Below are positions 1-7,739 of a DNA stretch of 64,000 nt, one piece after another. Made by a program: the position numbers and the translations under genes. The notes beneath the pieces are model-generated. The model worked only from the letters and a program-made list of their open reading frames with translations. It made no database searches and was not told the origin of the DNA. Each line of letters opens with the position of its first letter. The first letter of the stretch is position 1. Source of the DNA: Bacillus sp. FJAT-27445. Its GTDB lineage: Bacteria; Bacillota; Bacilli; Bacillales; Cytobacillaceae. The DNA is taken from NCBI RefSeq assembly GCF_001510665.1, contig NZ_LMTI01000003.1:521039-585038 (forward strand). The letters are read 5' to 3'.

Positions 1-1
1 G

Positions 2-889
2 TCCGATACAACCAACCTGGCATCAAGCGTTGCCGGTGCTGATTTATTTGAACATATAAAGAATATGGCCTGGACAACGATTCCGGCATTCATCCTGTCG
101 TTCATCGTTTATGTCGTGATTTCACCGTCGGATACCCATCAAAGCATCAAGCAAATGGATACCATAAAAGCTGAATTGCTTGAGCTGAACCTTGTACACT
201 GGTACTCGCTCGTACCATTTGCCATTCTTGCTGTTTTGGCGGCAAAAAAGGTAACCGCTATTGCAACCCTATCGGCTGGAACACTTTCGGCGCTGCTGGT
301 TTCCTTCGTCATTAACGGCGGGGTGGACGGAAAAGGATTTCTTGATCTGCTCTACTCAGGTTACAAGTCCGGAAGTACGATCAATGAAATAGATTCCATG
401 CTGTCCCGTGGCGGAATCGAAAGCATGATGTTCAGCATATCTGTTATTCTGCTCGCGCTCAGCATGGGAGGCTTGCTATTCAAGCTTGGCATCATCCCTG
501 CGTTGCTGTCTGCCATCCAACGCTTCCTTACAAAGGTTTCCATGCTGATTAGCGCAACAGCAGGCATGGCAATTGCGGTGAATTTCATGCTTGGCGAGCA
601 ATACCTGTCCATCCTTTTGCCTGGGAATGCGTTTAAAGAGCATTTTAAAAAGGCAGGCCTGCAGCCAAAGCACCTTTCACGTGTGCTTGAAGATGCGGGA
701 ACAGTCGTTAATCCGCTCGTACCCTGGAGTGTGTGCGGTGTCTTTATCGCCTCCGTTCTCGGTGTGCCGGTAACGGACTATTTCCTCTTTGCATTCTTTT
801 GCCTGTTTTCGCCATTGCTGACCATCTTATATGGTGTCACGGGATTAACCCTGCCAAAGCAAGCCGGGCAGCTCCTGACGGAAAAGTAA
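2..889 (+). CDS. nhaC: Na+/H+ antiporter NhaC family, C-terminal part
   Basis: The gene enters from the left edge; the frame is open from base 2, so the start and first transmembrane segments lie outside. The visible 295 residues are strongly hydrophobic with several membrane spans. The end carries the NhaC-like stretch NPLVPWSVCGVF followed by a long hydrophobic tail. NhaC-type carriers exchange external protons for cytoplasmic Na+ (or a malate/lactate-type couple in relatives such as MleN), so the exact substrate is open. An intrinsic terminator follows 2 nt after the stop, so this is the end of its transcript. Family call is confident, substrate is not. Confidence 0.85.
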   Translation, partial: SDTTNLASSVAGADLFEHIKNMAWTTIPAFILSFIVYVVISPSDTHQSIKQMDTIKAELLELNLVHWYSLVPFAILAVLAAKKVTAIATLSAGTLSALLVSFVINGGVDGKGFLDLLYSGYKSGSTINEIDSMLSRGGIESMMFSISVILLALSMGGLLFKLGIIPALLSAIQRFLTKVSMLISATAGMAIAVNFMLGEQYLSILLPGNAFKEHFKKAGLQPKHLSRVLEDAGTVVNPLVPWSVCGVFIASVLGVPVTDYFLFAFFCLFSPLLTILYGVTGLTLPKQAGQLLTEK

Positions 890-890
890 A

Positions 891-935
891 AAACAGCCTG
901 GACCAGTGATTCTTTCGGTCCAGGCTGTTTTTTTT
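891..935 (+). terminator. Intrinsic terminator after nhaC
   Basis: A 13-bp inverted repeat (AACAGCCTGGACC / GGTCCAGGCTGTT) is followed by a run of eight T. It starts immediately after the stop codon. Confidence 0.9.
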
Positions 936-1282
936 GCTAAGGAAACTGTTAAATTATGGATAACTGAAAATAAGTTGTTGTAATCTAGCTTCACCTGAAT
1001 AATTTTCGGTAGCATAAGCCATACACAATAAAAAGCGTTAGCACGAGGAAAGCTTCCAAGAATAATATTATAAACTCCTTTCTAAGTTTAACGATAAAAT
1101 ATCAACAATATATCCAGATGAAATAACCGCATTGATGATGTTATTACGCTGTTAATTTAAACATGCCATATATAAATTGGTGGGGAAACATTCATAGTTA
1201 AAATATTGATTTATAAATCAAATGAAATTCTAACTTTCTGCATAATTTACTGCTATGTTTAAATATAAAGGAAGGAGTACTA
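936..1282. other. AT-rich intergenic stretch
   Basis: No convincing gene is seen. On the minus strand around 1075-1000 an AAAGGAG sequence precedes a hydrophobic 22-codon frame from a TTG (ends YGLCYRKLFR), but its spacing is poor and I do not call it. Confidence 0.4.
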
Positions 1283-1542
1283 ATGCGGACCCGAAGGGAT
1301 TTTTTGACCCATTTTTAAAAAGGAACAATCGGATTATTCACCGTTTCAATTTTACCTAGAGGTATAGCGTTGTATAGCTGGAAAAGCTGAATTAGAAAAG
1401 AAAAAAGGTATCCAATACTATTGTCCTTGCCATGGCGGAAAATATGACAACTACGGTTTCAATATTGGGGGCCTACCACCTAGGCCTTTGGACGCAAGAT
1501 GCGGATGTTTACATTGCGGTCTTAGTCTTAAAAAGAGGATAA
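1283..1542 (+). pseudogene. Broken Rieske [2Fe-2S] protein (QcrA-like)
   Basis: An ATG behind a GGAAGGAG ribosome site opens with a twin-arginine leader (RTRRDFLTHF), then hits TAA at codon 12. The same frame continues hydrophobically (KGTIGLFTVSILP) to a second stop. In another frame, around 1405-1490, the second Rieske cluster box is readable (YYCPCHGGKYDNYGFN then PPRPLD). A further shift gives a Rieske-like C-terminus (DADVYIAVLVLKRG, stop at 1540). The first cluster box (CTHLG type) is not found, so part is deleted. Intact relatives are Tat-exported iron-sulfur subunits of quinol:cytochrome c/b6 oxidoreductases. Several stops, two frames and a deletion make this a clear relic. Confidence 0.8.
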
Positions 1543-1588
1543 ATAGAAAAGGATTTAATTTTAATATAAAACGCCAGGAGTGAAAAAG

Positions 1589-1798
1589 ATGAATTGGTTA
1601 TTGCTTTTAATGTTATTAATATGTCCCTTAATGATGATTTTTATGATGAAGAACCACGGAAGCCATGGTGGATGTCATCAAAACAAGAAAATGGATTTAC
1701 CTAAGGATATCGATTCGAAAATAGCAAGGTTGGAGCAGGAAAACGATATCCTTCGCAGAGAAATTAACACTCTTACATCAATGGTAAAAAAAGAATAG
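1589..1798 (+). CDS. Small single-span membrane protein, DUF2933-like
   Basis: A 69-residue protein: an N-terminal membrane span (residues about 3-21, LLLLMLLICPLMMIFMM), then a short HGSHGGCH stretch that could bind metal, then a charged helix with heptad-like spacing (IARLEQENDILRREINTLTSM), probably a coiled coil. It resembles the small DUF2933-type membrane proteins seen near copper-resistance genes in bacilli; that assignment is from memory of the family. ATG 1589 is preferred over the upstream GTG 1580 because AGGAG (1576-1580) sits 8 nt before the ATG. Function unknown. Confidence 0.7.
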   Translation: MNWLLLLMLLICPLMMIFMMKNHGSHGGCHQNKKMDLPKDIDSKIARLEQENDILRREINTLTSMVKKE

Positions 1799-1841
1799 TA
1801 AGACTAAGCAGCCGTGCCCTGAGCGCGGCTGTATCTAATTA

Positions 1842-3092
1842 CTAAATATGAACTGAAATCTTATCAAGTACACTTGTGTTCGTACCAAATTTGCACATCG
1901 CATCACAATCGCACCGAAGACTAGAAAAGAGTATATACGAAATACTGCACATTTGATTATGACGAAACGAAGGTCTAAAAAGTTGGGCTTTTACTTCTTT
2001 TTCTCTTTTATCCGGAGCAAGCAGATAAAATTTGCATTTCTGGTCATTCATTGTAAGTGCTAAATCATAAAGCCTTAAAATTCCCGAGTAAATGGAAGTG
2101 CTTTTTTCTACTTCAAAAGCGCAGATAATATGACTGTTCTGGTCAAGCCACAAAACATCGATTAAAGAGACCGTATCTTGTACTTGTAAGGGAAAGCCAT
2201 CAAGGGCTAGCTGATCAACGGACCATTCACCGAGTTTTCGCCCATTCCATTCGCGTTTGTGGTCATTTCTTGCAATCCATACTTGATACCCAAGTGATCT
2301 TCCTAGTTTGGCCAGTTGATATTGCATTTCTGAATGGTCATTGTTTTCTTTTACATCACTAATAGTATCCAAATGTCTTTTGCGATTTGTTTTTTCTCTC
2401 TTCTCCAAATTCATTAGGACCATCTCATGATTTTCCTCGACAACCAATCTTCCAATTCCTATTTCAAATAATAGTCCGCCAACTGCACCAAGGTCTTTTG
2501 AAAGGAGTAAGAGGTGTTTTGAATTAAAGTCCAATATTTCTTCCCTTAATCGAATATATTCCATCCATGACCCCAGTTTAATGTTTTTGTTAAAAATGGC
2601 ATTAAAGCCCTTCACAATTGCTGTGTTAAATGGAGGGAAAATAGTAGGGTGTAGGAAGTATAAAATGTTAGCCACAGCTGGTCCCAAACCCTTGATTTTC
2701 TCTTCATCAAGTTTGATGATTTCCTCAATCAATTGCTTTTCGTTTTTTTCCTTCAGGCAGCTTTTAAGAAATCTGCCAAAGATCTTTTTGTTTAATTCAT
2801 TTTCATAAATATCCGGAATCCGTAGCTTCGGTTTCCAGTAGAATGCATGAGCAGCGCCTTCAAAAACCTGTTTTTGCTCTGCAATGGCATTTACGACGAA
2901 TTCCAGTGATGAACCTTTAAAATCGTTACCAAATTTATTTAATTCAATTTCTTCAACAACCTTCATAATTCCGCTTCGTATTGTTCGAAAAGCTTTTAAG
3001 CGTTCATCATTATTAATAAACCAATTTTGATATACTGCCTCACTGTCTAGGCGATATTGTCCTATTAATCTCTCGAAATAATGGGTTGACAC
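1842..3092 (-). CDS. Putative PD-(D/E)XK-type DNA-binding protein, orphan
   Basis: A 416-residue soluble protein with no methyltransferase beside it. Residues about 135-165 ([16 protein letters not shown]) look like a helix-hairpin-helix-type DNA-binding segment. The C-terminal third contains DVLWLDQ, a short strand, then AFEVEKS and SGILRLYDL, an arrangement typical of the PD-(D/E)XK nuclease fold (D...ExE/K) found in restriction-type proteins. The last 30 residues contain a cluster of Cys (RCDCDAMC). Start is GTG with AAGGAGAGG upstream. The nuclease fold is inferred from pattern only. It could be a defence or repair protein. The AT-rich setting between relics suggests horizontal acquisition. 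Confidence 0.55.
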   Translation of the reverse strand: MSTHYFERLIGQYRLDSEAVYQNWFINNDERLKAFRTIRSGIMKVVEEIELNKFGNDFKGSSLEFVVNAIAEQKQVFEGAAHAFYWKPKLRIPDIYENELNKKIFGRFLKSCLKEKNEKQLIEEIIKLDEEKIKGLGPAVANILYFLHPTIFPPFNTAIVKGFNAIFNKNIKLGSWMEYIRLREEILDFNSKHLLLLSKDLGAVGGLLFEIGIGRLVVEENHEMVLMNLEKREKTNRKRHLDTISDVKENNDHSEMQYQLAKLGRSLGYQVWIARNDHKREWNGRKLGEWSVDQLALDGFPLQVQDTVSLIDVLWLDQNSHIICAFEVEKSTSIYSGILRLYDLALTMNDQKCKFYLLAPDKREKEVKAQLFRPSFRHNQMCSISYILFSSLRCDCDAMCKFGTNTSVLDKISVHI

Positions 3093-3440
3093 TTTATCCT
3101 CTCCTTTAATGAAAGATGAAATCAGGCAACGTTAATATTAATTGAATTGTTTGCATTTTTGATGGAGGAACAATGTATATTTTATGTTATTAAAGCCCCT
3201 TGAAAATTAGGGAAGTTGAAAATTATACAAGTTTTCTCGATAGAAACTGCATGTTCCTAATTTAATATAAAAATGAAGTAGGCAACCGTATCAAAGTTAA
3301 AATTTATTATAGTTTTAAATTAAACCTTAATTCTTATCCGATTTTCAGATTTAATCCATTAAACGAAGTGTAATTTTTAGTAAGGGTATTTGTACAGTGA
3401 GAATCTGCTAGACAAGAGAATAGAAAAGAGGCAAACTTTT
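3093..3440. other. AT-rich intergenic region between divergent genes
   Basis: It must hold promoters for the leftward nuclease-like gene and the rightward lgt paralogue. No conserved element or additional coding frame stands out. Confidence 0.4.
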
Positions 3441-4268
3441 ATGAAACCTATTTTTAGTATTGGCCCGCTTTCATTTTATTTGTTCGGCTTTATGATTGCG
3501 GTGGGTGCATTGGCGGGGATTATCCTATTTACGAGGGAAGCAAAAAGGCAAGGATTAAATCATAAATTATTAATGGATGGAGCTATGTATTCATTAATTG
3601 GAGGTATCATAGGCGCCCGTATTATTTATATTTTATTTTATAATCCTTCTTATTACTTTCTTAATCCGGTTAAAATCTTTACTGTTCATGAGGGTGGACT
3701 GTCTATACATGGCGGGATATTAGGTGGATTAGTTGTTGGTTATTGGTTTTTGAGAAGGAATAAGCTTCCCATTTGGAAAACCTTGGATATAGCTGCGCCA
3801 GCATTAATACTTGCCCAAGGTATAAGCAGGATAGGGTGTGATGTATTCGGGGGTCCGATTTCCGATTCCTTACCATGGGGAATAGAGAATAGCGGGAAGT
3901 ATTTTCACCCAGCCCAGGCATATGAATTCTTATTGGATTATATATTATTTGGATATCTGTACTTGCGCCTGAAGAAACCTTCCTATACGGGACAAGTTTT
4001 TATTCATTATTTAATTGGGTTTATGGCAATTCGGGGAGTCGTAGAATTTACCAGGCTGAACCCCATGGTCTTTGGTCCTTTTAGTATTAGTCATATTTTA
4101 AGTTTAATCGGGATTATTATAGGACTTATCCTGATAAGTATCCAAAAAAGTCGTCAGCCGATTGGACAAAGATTCGAAATTAAAAAGAGTGATTATTGGA
4201 AAACAATTTTAATTGTATTGGTATTAGCTGTAGTTTCATTACTTATCTATTATTTAGTACAAGGATAG
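3441..4268 (+). CDS. Divergent second prolipoprotein diacylglyceryl transferase-like protein
   Basis: A 275-residue polytopic protein of the Lgt family, which attaches diacylglycerol to the lipobox Cys of prolipoproteins at the membrane. The family core is visible: HEGGLSIHGGILGG (with the conserved His) and a C-terminal R-x-x-x-E-x-x-R (RGVVEFTR). The signature loop, however, reads ISRIGCDVFGGP instead of the GRxGNFxNxE seen in the core copy at 37.1 kb: both Asn and the Glu are replaced while the Arg remains. It may therefore have altered activity or substrate. ATG 3441 is used because AAAAGAGG lies 9 nt upstream; an in-frame upstream start lacks a site. It sits beside a methyltransferase relic, suggesting an accessory cassette. 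Confidence 0.8.
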   Translation: MKPIFSIGPLSFYLFGFMIAVGALAGIILFTREAKRQGLNHKLLMDGAMYSLIGGIIGARIIYILFYNPSYYFLNPVKIFTVHEGGLSIHGGILGGLVVGYWFLRRNKLPIWKTLDIAAPALILAQGISRIGCDVFGGPISDSLPWGIENSGKYFHPAQAYEFLLDYILFGYLYLRLKKPSYTGQVFIHYLIGFMAIRGVVEFTRLNPMVFGPFSISHILSLIGIIIGLILISIQKSRQPIGQRFEIKKSDYWKTILIVLVLAVVSLLIYYLVQG

Positions 4269-4274
4269 AGTAGT

Positions 4275-4690
4275 AATTTCGAGTTAAGAGCCAGCCTTGG
4301 TAGAGTTAAATCTGCTTTAAAGCATCAAAATTTTAAATTCAAGCTAATCGAAGCCGACATTCAAAATCTGCCCTTTCTAGATCATACATTTGATCTCATT
4401 GTATCAACATATGTGTTTTGTTCTGTTCCAGACCCAATTAAAGGTAAGTCGGGTCTGCAAACCAGAAGGAAAAATTGTTATGCTGGAGCACATGCGTAGC
4501 GAAAACAACTCGGTGGGTTGTATTTAACCCCCTTACCGTCAGATTATGGGACGCCAACATCAACCGCCGAACAATGGAGCATACAAAAAAGGCGGTTTTA
4601 AAAGTGGAAAAGAACTGCTGCTGATGGGAAGCATTATGCGAAGATTGGTGCTAAAACCGGAATTAGTACAAATGAATGAAGGAGGGTGAG
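4275..4690 (+). pseudogene. Broken class I SAM-dependent methyltransferase
   Basis: Fragments read in more than one frame match a UbiE/phospholipid-type methyltransferase: KLIEADIQNLPF, FDLIVSTYVFCSVPDPIKG (post-I and motif II region), then CKPEGKIVMLEHMRSEN after a shift, and a C-terminal GSIMRRLVLKPEL. The N-terminal half with the SAM-binding glycine motif is missing and a TAA interrupts the LEHMRSEN part. It follows the lgt paralogue directly and precedes a small membrane peptide, so it was probably the middle gene of one operon. Confidence 0.75.
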
Positions 4691-4693
4691 GTA

Positions 4694-4816
4694 ATGGGGT
4701 GCTGCCAGAGTAAAAATCAAGTGAAGGACAGAAAGAAGATTCCCCTTTCATACCTTTTAGTTTTGTGGACTTTGATTGTTGGAATAGCTGTTATTTTTGG
4801 CTATTTATTTAACTAG
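4694..4816 (+). CDS. Small membrane peptide with MGCC start
   Basis: A 40-residue frame with a strong GGAGGG ribosome site 7 nt upstream. It starts MGCCQSKN, has a short basic stretch (KDRKK) and one C-terminal membrane span (LLVLWTLIVGIAVIFGYLF). The adjacent Cys pair near the cytoplasmic end could bind metal; that is inference. It is the last member of the lgt-methyltransferase cassette and appears intact although the gene before it is broken. Unrecognised function. Confidence 0.6.
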   Translation: MGCCQSKNQVKDRKKIPLSYLLVLWTLIVGIAVIFGYLFN

Positions 4817-4859
4817 CCTTATAAGGAAAAGGATTTCGAGGCGGCTGTTAGCCAATATC

Positions 4860-4990
4860 CGTTTTTCATTTACCGCTGGAGACCGAATTAAGGATACACG
4901 TGCTCTTGCCGATGTTGGAGTTGTAAATTGGAAATGGGACGGACAAATGCGATGGAAGCGGCAGATATTCCTCTTAGGTGGCAGTCCCAA
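4860..4990 (+). pseudogene. Relic of a P1B-type metal ATPase (ATP-hinge region)
   Basis: One frame reads GDRIKDTRALADVGV, a corrupted [16 protein letters not shown] motif of P-type ATPases. After a frameshift it continues as GNGTD and then NAMEAADIPL, equivalent to the [13 protein letters not shown] in the intact copA of this window. The downstream membrane segments and everything upstream are missing. Only about 40 codons survive, so the former metal (Cu, Cd/Zn) cannot be told. Confidence 0.6.
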
Positions 4991-5166
4991 AGTCGCAGAA
5001 TAACGATTCTTTTGGGACTACCTTTTTACTTTCCTCTCATTGAAGCGCCAGTTACAAAAACTCGAAATCCTAACCACTTGGTTGGGATTTACTTGTTTTG
5101 GCTTTTACTGAAGAGTATTTCCGATAAATGGGAAAGGATTAAGAAAAAGAATCCTAATTAAAATAA

Positions 5167-5412
5167 TCAAAAGCTATCTGTATTTTTTGTTTTTTCTGCA
5201 CTAGGAGACGCCTCTTGATCATTTTTGTGACATGCATTATACATTTCTTGTAACTCTTTATCTGTGGAATCAGGATGCATTTCCTGCATGAAAGGAAGCA
5301 TCTCTTTAAAACTTTGAATTGCATTCCCACTTCCGTTAGTTTGAGCTAGAGCAAAGGTACCCATACCTAAAATGAAAACTGTACTCATAACCACAATTGC
5401 TAATTTTTTCAC
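5167..5412 (-). CDS. Small secreted Met/His/Cys-containing protein
   Basis: An 81-residue protein with a clear signal peptide (MKKLAIVVMSTVFILGMGTFALA, cleavage after ALA). The mature part carries MLPFMQEMHPDSTDKELQEMYNACH in consecutive pieces, with several Met, two His and one Cys that might bind copper; the rest is a charged polar tail. GTG start with GGAGGTGAG upstream. No catalytic motif is seen and I do not recognise a characterised family. The location among copper genes is the only hint of role. Confidence 0.65.
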   Translation of the reverse strand: MKKLAIVVMSTVFILGMGTFALAQTNGSGNAIQSFKEMLPFMQEMHPDSTDKELQEMYNACHKNDQEASPSAEKTKNTDSF

Positions 5413-5489
5413 TTATTGCTCACCTCCTTCCTACTTCTATATTAAATTTAATAAATGGAGAAAGTAAGGAGAGGGTTAGGCATTTATAA

Positions 5490-5771
5490 AATAACAGAGT
5501 CAAATATGTACTATTATTATAGCTATACGTACTAATGGGAGCTTGGCTGCCTGCAGTGGGGAAACCGGGCAAGAATGAAAATACTTCGCAAGGAAATCCG
5601 GCAAGCCAAAATGAACCAACTGACATCAAAGAAACGGTGAAGAGGTACAACATGGGAGTCCTAACTGCAAAATCAGCTTCCATCACATCAAGTCAGCTTA
5701 TTATAACGAGCGAAAATGGAAAGGAGGAAGTATTTTCCCTGCATGCAACTAATGTAATCAGTAACCCTTAA
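5490..5771 (+). pseudogene. Possible interrupted small membrane-anchored protein
   Basis: The frame reads a hydrophobic segment RVKYVLLL, a TAG at 5520, then LYVLMGAWLPAVG and a polar tail ending in SSQLIITSENGKEEVFSL (stop 5771). The hydrophobic run continues across the TAG, so the gene looks like an N-terminal anchor broken by a stop. The ATG at 5535 has no ribosome site. Alternatively a short protein is made from 5535. Function unknown. Confidence 0.4.
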
Positions 5772-5860
5772 GGTCCGATTGAGCCGCCCTTAAGTGTTAC
5801 TTTTTAAGTTTGATCAATTTTTCGATTTGTTTGGAAAGACATGTAAAATGAGGGTAAATA

Positions 5861-5896
5861 TAAAACAGCCTGGACAAAGTCTCAGGCCGTTTCTTG
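5861..5896 (-). terminator. Terminator of the ResA-like operon
   Basis: Imperfect inverted repeat (minus strand AAACGGCCTGAGAC ... GTCCAGGCTGTTTT) just beyond the stop of the thioredoxin-like gene, ending in a T-rich tract. Confidence 0.65.
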
Positions 5897-5903
5897 TTTA
5901 GAA

Positions 5904-6470
5904 TTATTCCGCTTCTTTCAAAAGCTTTTCCATTGTCTCCTCGTCCATTGGCCCAATGTATTTCTTAGTAATAATTCCATCCGGGCTTATAATATAGCTC
6001 GTTGGAATGGTCAGTGTCTGATACTCTGTACCCACTTTGTTTTTCTCATCGAGCGCAATCGGGAATGTCAGGCCGTAGTCCTTTATAAACCGATCGATCA
6101 CATCACGCCCTTTGTCCAAGGCGGTCAGATTAACGGCAAAAATAGTCATGCCTTTGTCTTTATTTTTCTCATAATAATTTTGCATGTGGGGCATTTCAGC
6201 CTTGCATGGCGGGCACCATGTTGCCCAGAAATTAAGAATTACCTTTTGCCCGCGGTAGTCGGAAAGCTTGGCTTTTTCTCCTGATGCCAGTGAGAGTTCA
6301 AAGTCTGGTGCTTTATTACCTTCCGCAATTCCGGTTACAGCCGCAGCCTGAACCGCTTTTTTGTCCTTCTGTCCTTTACTGTCTAGAAAATACCCTGGCT
6401 TCCAGATGTTAACGATGATAACAGCCAGAATTAGAAAGGTAGCCCCTCCTATAAAAAACTTCTTATTCAA
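5904..6470 (-). CDS. TlpA/ResA-like membrane-anchored thiol-disulfide oxidoreductase
   Basis: A 188-residue protein with one N-terminal membrane anchor (FFIGGATFLILAVIIVNIW) and an extracytoplasmic thioredoxin fold. The active site is ATWCPPCKAEMP; the fold continues through the cis-Pro region TIPTSYII. ResA/TlpA proteins reduce apocytochrome c or metal-site cysteines outside the membrane. The TTG at 6470 is preferred: AGGGAGG (6486-6480) sits 9 nt upstream, whereas the ATG at 6479 abuts it. The start overlaps the upstream gene by 8 nt, implying translational coupling. Promoter with a CsoR-like operator at 7103-7131 suggests copper control. Confidence 0.85.
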   Translation of the reverse strand: MNKKFFIGGATFLILAVIIVNIWKPGYFLDSKGQKDKKAVQAAAVTGIAEGNKAPDFELSLASGEKAKLSDYRGQKVILNFWATWCPPCKAEMPHMQNYYEKNKDKGMTIFAVNLTALDKGRDVIDRFIKDYGLTFPIALDEKNKVGTEYQTLTIPTSYIISPDGIITKKYIGPMDEETMEKLLKEAE

Positions 6471-7074
6471 AAGAAACATCCTCCCTAAATAAGTATCCAA
6501 TCCAAACAACGAAAAGTCCTCCAGAGAGAATCGCCAGGCTTTCCAAATCAAAAAGAGCGCCAAAGACACTCAAACCTAATACTTCTGTAATTACCAGCAA
6601 AAGAAACAACTGAATATCCAGTTTCTTTTGTCGGTAAATAAGAAATAGGGTTCCCACCAGTAAAAGAAAATACACAGCTGATGCAGGCCATGATTTTGCT
6701 ATCGCGGAATCTGCCGCTAAAAAAGCTAGGCAAAAAAAATGAAAAAGTGGAAACCCTTCGGAGTACGAATTGAATTGCCCTTTTTTTGCTAGCCAGAAAA
6801 GATAACTTAGAACTGCAATCAGACCTAACACCACTCCTCTGCTACCGCCATCAAAATATAGCAGAGCAACCGGCGATTTGATAAATGTCGTCCAATTAAA
6901 AAGGGCATAGCTTAGTTTTGCAATTAAAAAAAATAGGAAGAACACATTCCAGTACCAGTCACCCGTTTTGTTTTTCGTGGCAGCTTTCAGGAAAAGCGGC
7001 GCAAGAAAGATAGCGACTACAGCGGCTGCGATGTTGCCAGGCAGAGTAACATTGCCTATTGTAATAAAATTCAT
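6463..7074 (-). CDS. Polytopic membrane protein paired with ResA-like protein
   Basis: A 203-residue protein with about six hydrophobic spans, no Cys pair of the CcdA/DsbD type, and an unusual FDGGSRGVVLG loop after the third span that is reminiscent of the glycine-rich loop in Lgt-like proteins. ATG start with GGAGGCATCAT upstream. It is first in a two-gene operon with the thioredoxin-like gene, overlapping it by 8 nt, so they probably act together. Specific function unknown. Confidence 0.7.
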   Translation of the reverse strand: MNFITIGNVTLPGNIAAAVVAIFLAPLFLKAATKNKTGDWYWNVFFLFFLIAKLSYALFNWTTFIKSPVALLYFDGGSRGVVLGLIAVLSYLFWLAKKGQFNSYSEGFPLFHFFCLAFLAADSAIAKSWPASAVYFLLLVGTLFLIYRQKKLDIQLFLLLVITEVLGLSVFGALFDLESLAILSGGLFVVWIGYLFREDVSFE

Positions 7075-7102
7075 ATGATGCCTCCAGGAACTCAGTTATT
7101 CC

Positions 7103-7131
7103 ATTTTACCCAATGGGGTATATAGAGTAAA
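7103..7131 (-). promoter_or_regulatory. Sigma-A promoter with CsoR-like operator
   Basis: On the minus strand TTTACT, 17 nt, TAAAAT. The perfect inverted repeat TACCC-AATG-GGGTA (7107-7120, top strand) lies in the spacer against the -10 box. It resembles CsoR copper operators and the site in this window's own csoR promoter. It precedes the membrane protein/ResA-like operon. Confidence 0.65.
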
Positions 7132-7490
7132 GGTAAAAAGACTAGAAAGACGAGTTGAGAATGTCAGGTTCAATGCGGCCACATGATAGGTGGAACGACC
7201 AGTTCTTGGAAGAATTCGTTTACTACAAAAAACATCTGTATCTAAAATTACGCAGGGCTCCCTCTCGCCTGGAGACCTGCATAATTATAAAGTGAGAGTA
7301 TCAATGAAACCATGAGCAGTCCATTGAATAATAAAGTGGAAAAGGTGACTGCTGCCAATGGAAGCCGATCCAAAAATAATAAAAAATATTTTACTATGCC
7401 CATCCCATTAGAAGGAAGGAACCTACTATCATTACAAAATACTTAATGCCTCGAGTATTCTCCTCTTTTTGTAAATGCAAATATAAATTT
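7132..7490. other. Intergenic region with possible membrane-gene debris
   Basis: On the minus strand between about 7450 and 7260 two hydrophobic fragments (RGIKYFVMIVGSFLLMGW, then LPLAAVTFSTLLFNGLLMV) are separated by a stop and could be a decayed membrane protein. On the plus strand a 44-codon frame from 7161 has no good ribosome site. Neither is called as a gene. Confidence 0.3.
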
Positions 7491-7730
7491 TTATTTCCTT
7501 CTTAAAAAGCCAATAATTAAAATTAGTAACAGTCCAGCTCCCGATAAAATTAGAAAACCTAAAAAAATCTGGCCAAACCAGAAATTCATATGGTGGAACA
7601 TCATTTGTTTATTCATCATCATTCCCATATGATTTGGGGGAAACAGAATCATTCGAGTGACAAAAATTAGGAAAATAATACCTGTTACTATTAAGAAACT
7701 CAATAAAATTGTCGGTATCAAACGTTTCAT
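7491..7730 (-). CDS. Small two-span membrane protein with Met/His-rich loop
   Basis: A 79-residue protein with two membrane spans (residues about 5-28 and 51-74). The loop between them is packed with metal-type ligands: PPNHMGMMMNKQMMFHHMNF. It is the last gene of an operon behind the histidine kinase and response regulator, 9 nt after the regulator. I infer a metal (copper or silver) sensing or binding role, possibly as an accessory to the kinase; no characterised family is recognised. Confidence 0.65.
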   Translation of the reverse strand: MKRLIPTILLSFLIVTGIIFLIFVTRMILFPPNHMGMMMNKQMMFHHMNFWFGQIFLGFLILSGAGLLLILIIGFLRRK

Positions 7731-7739
7731 AGGCTCACC

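Noticed and set aside
1283-1542. Rieske relic as another recoded gene
   Set aside because: Stops include TAA, the frame changes twice and the first cluster box is missing, unlike the single conserved TGA in the PCYCGC genes.
5535-5771. Intact 78-residue gene
   Set aside because: No ribosome site, and the hydrophobic segment continues upstream across a TAG, so a broken gene is more likely.
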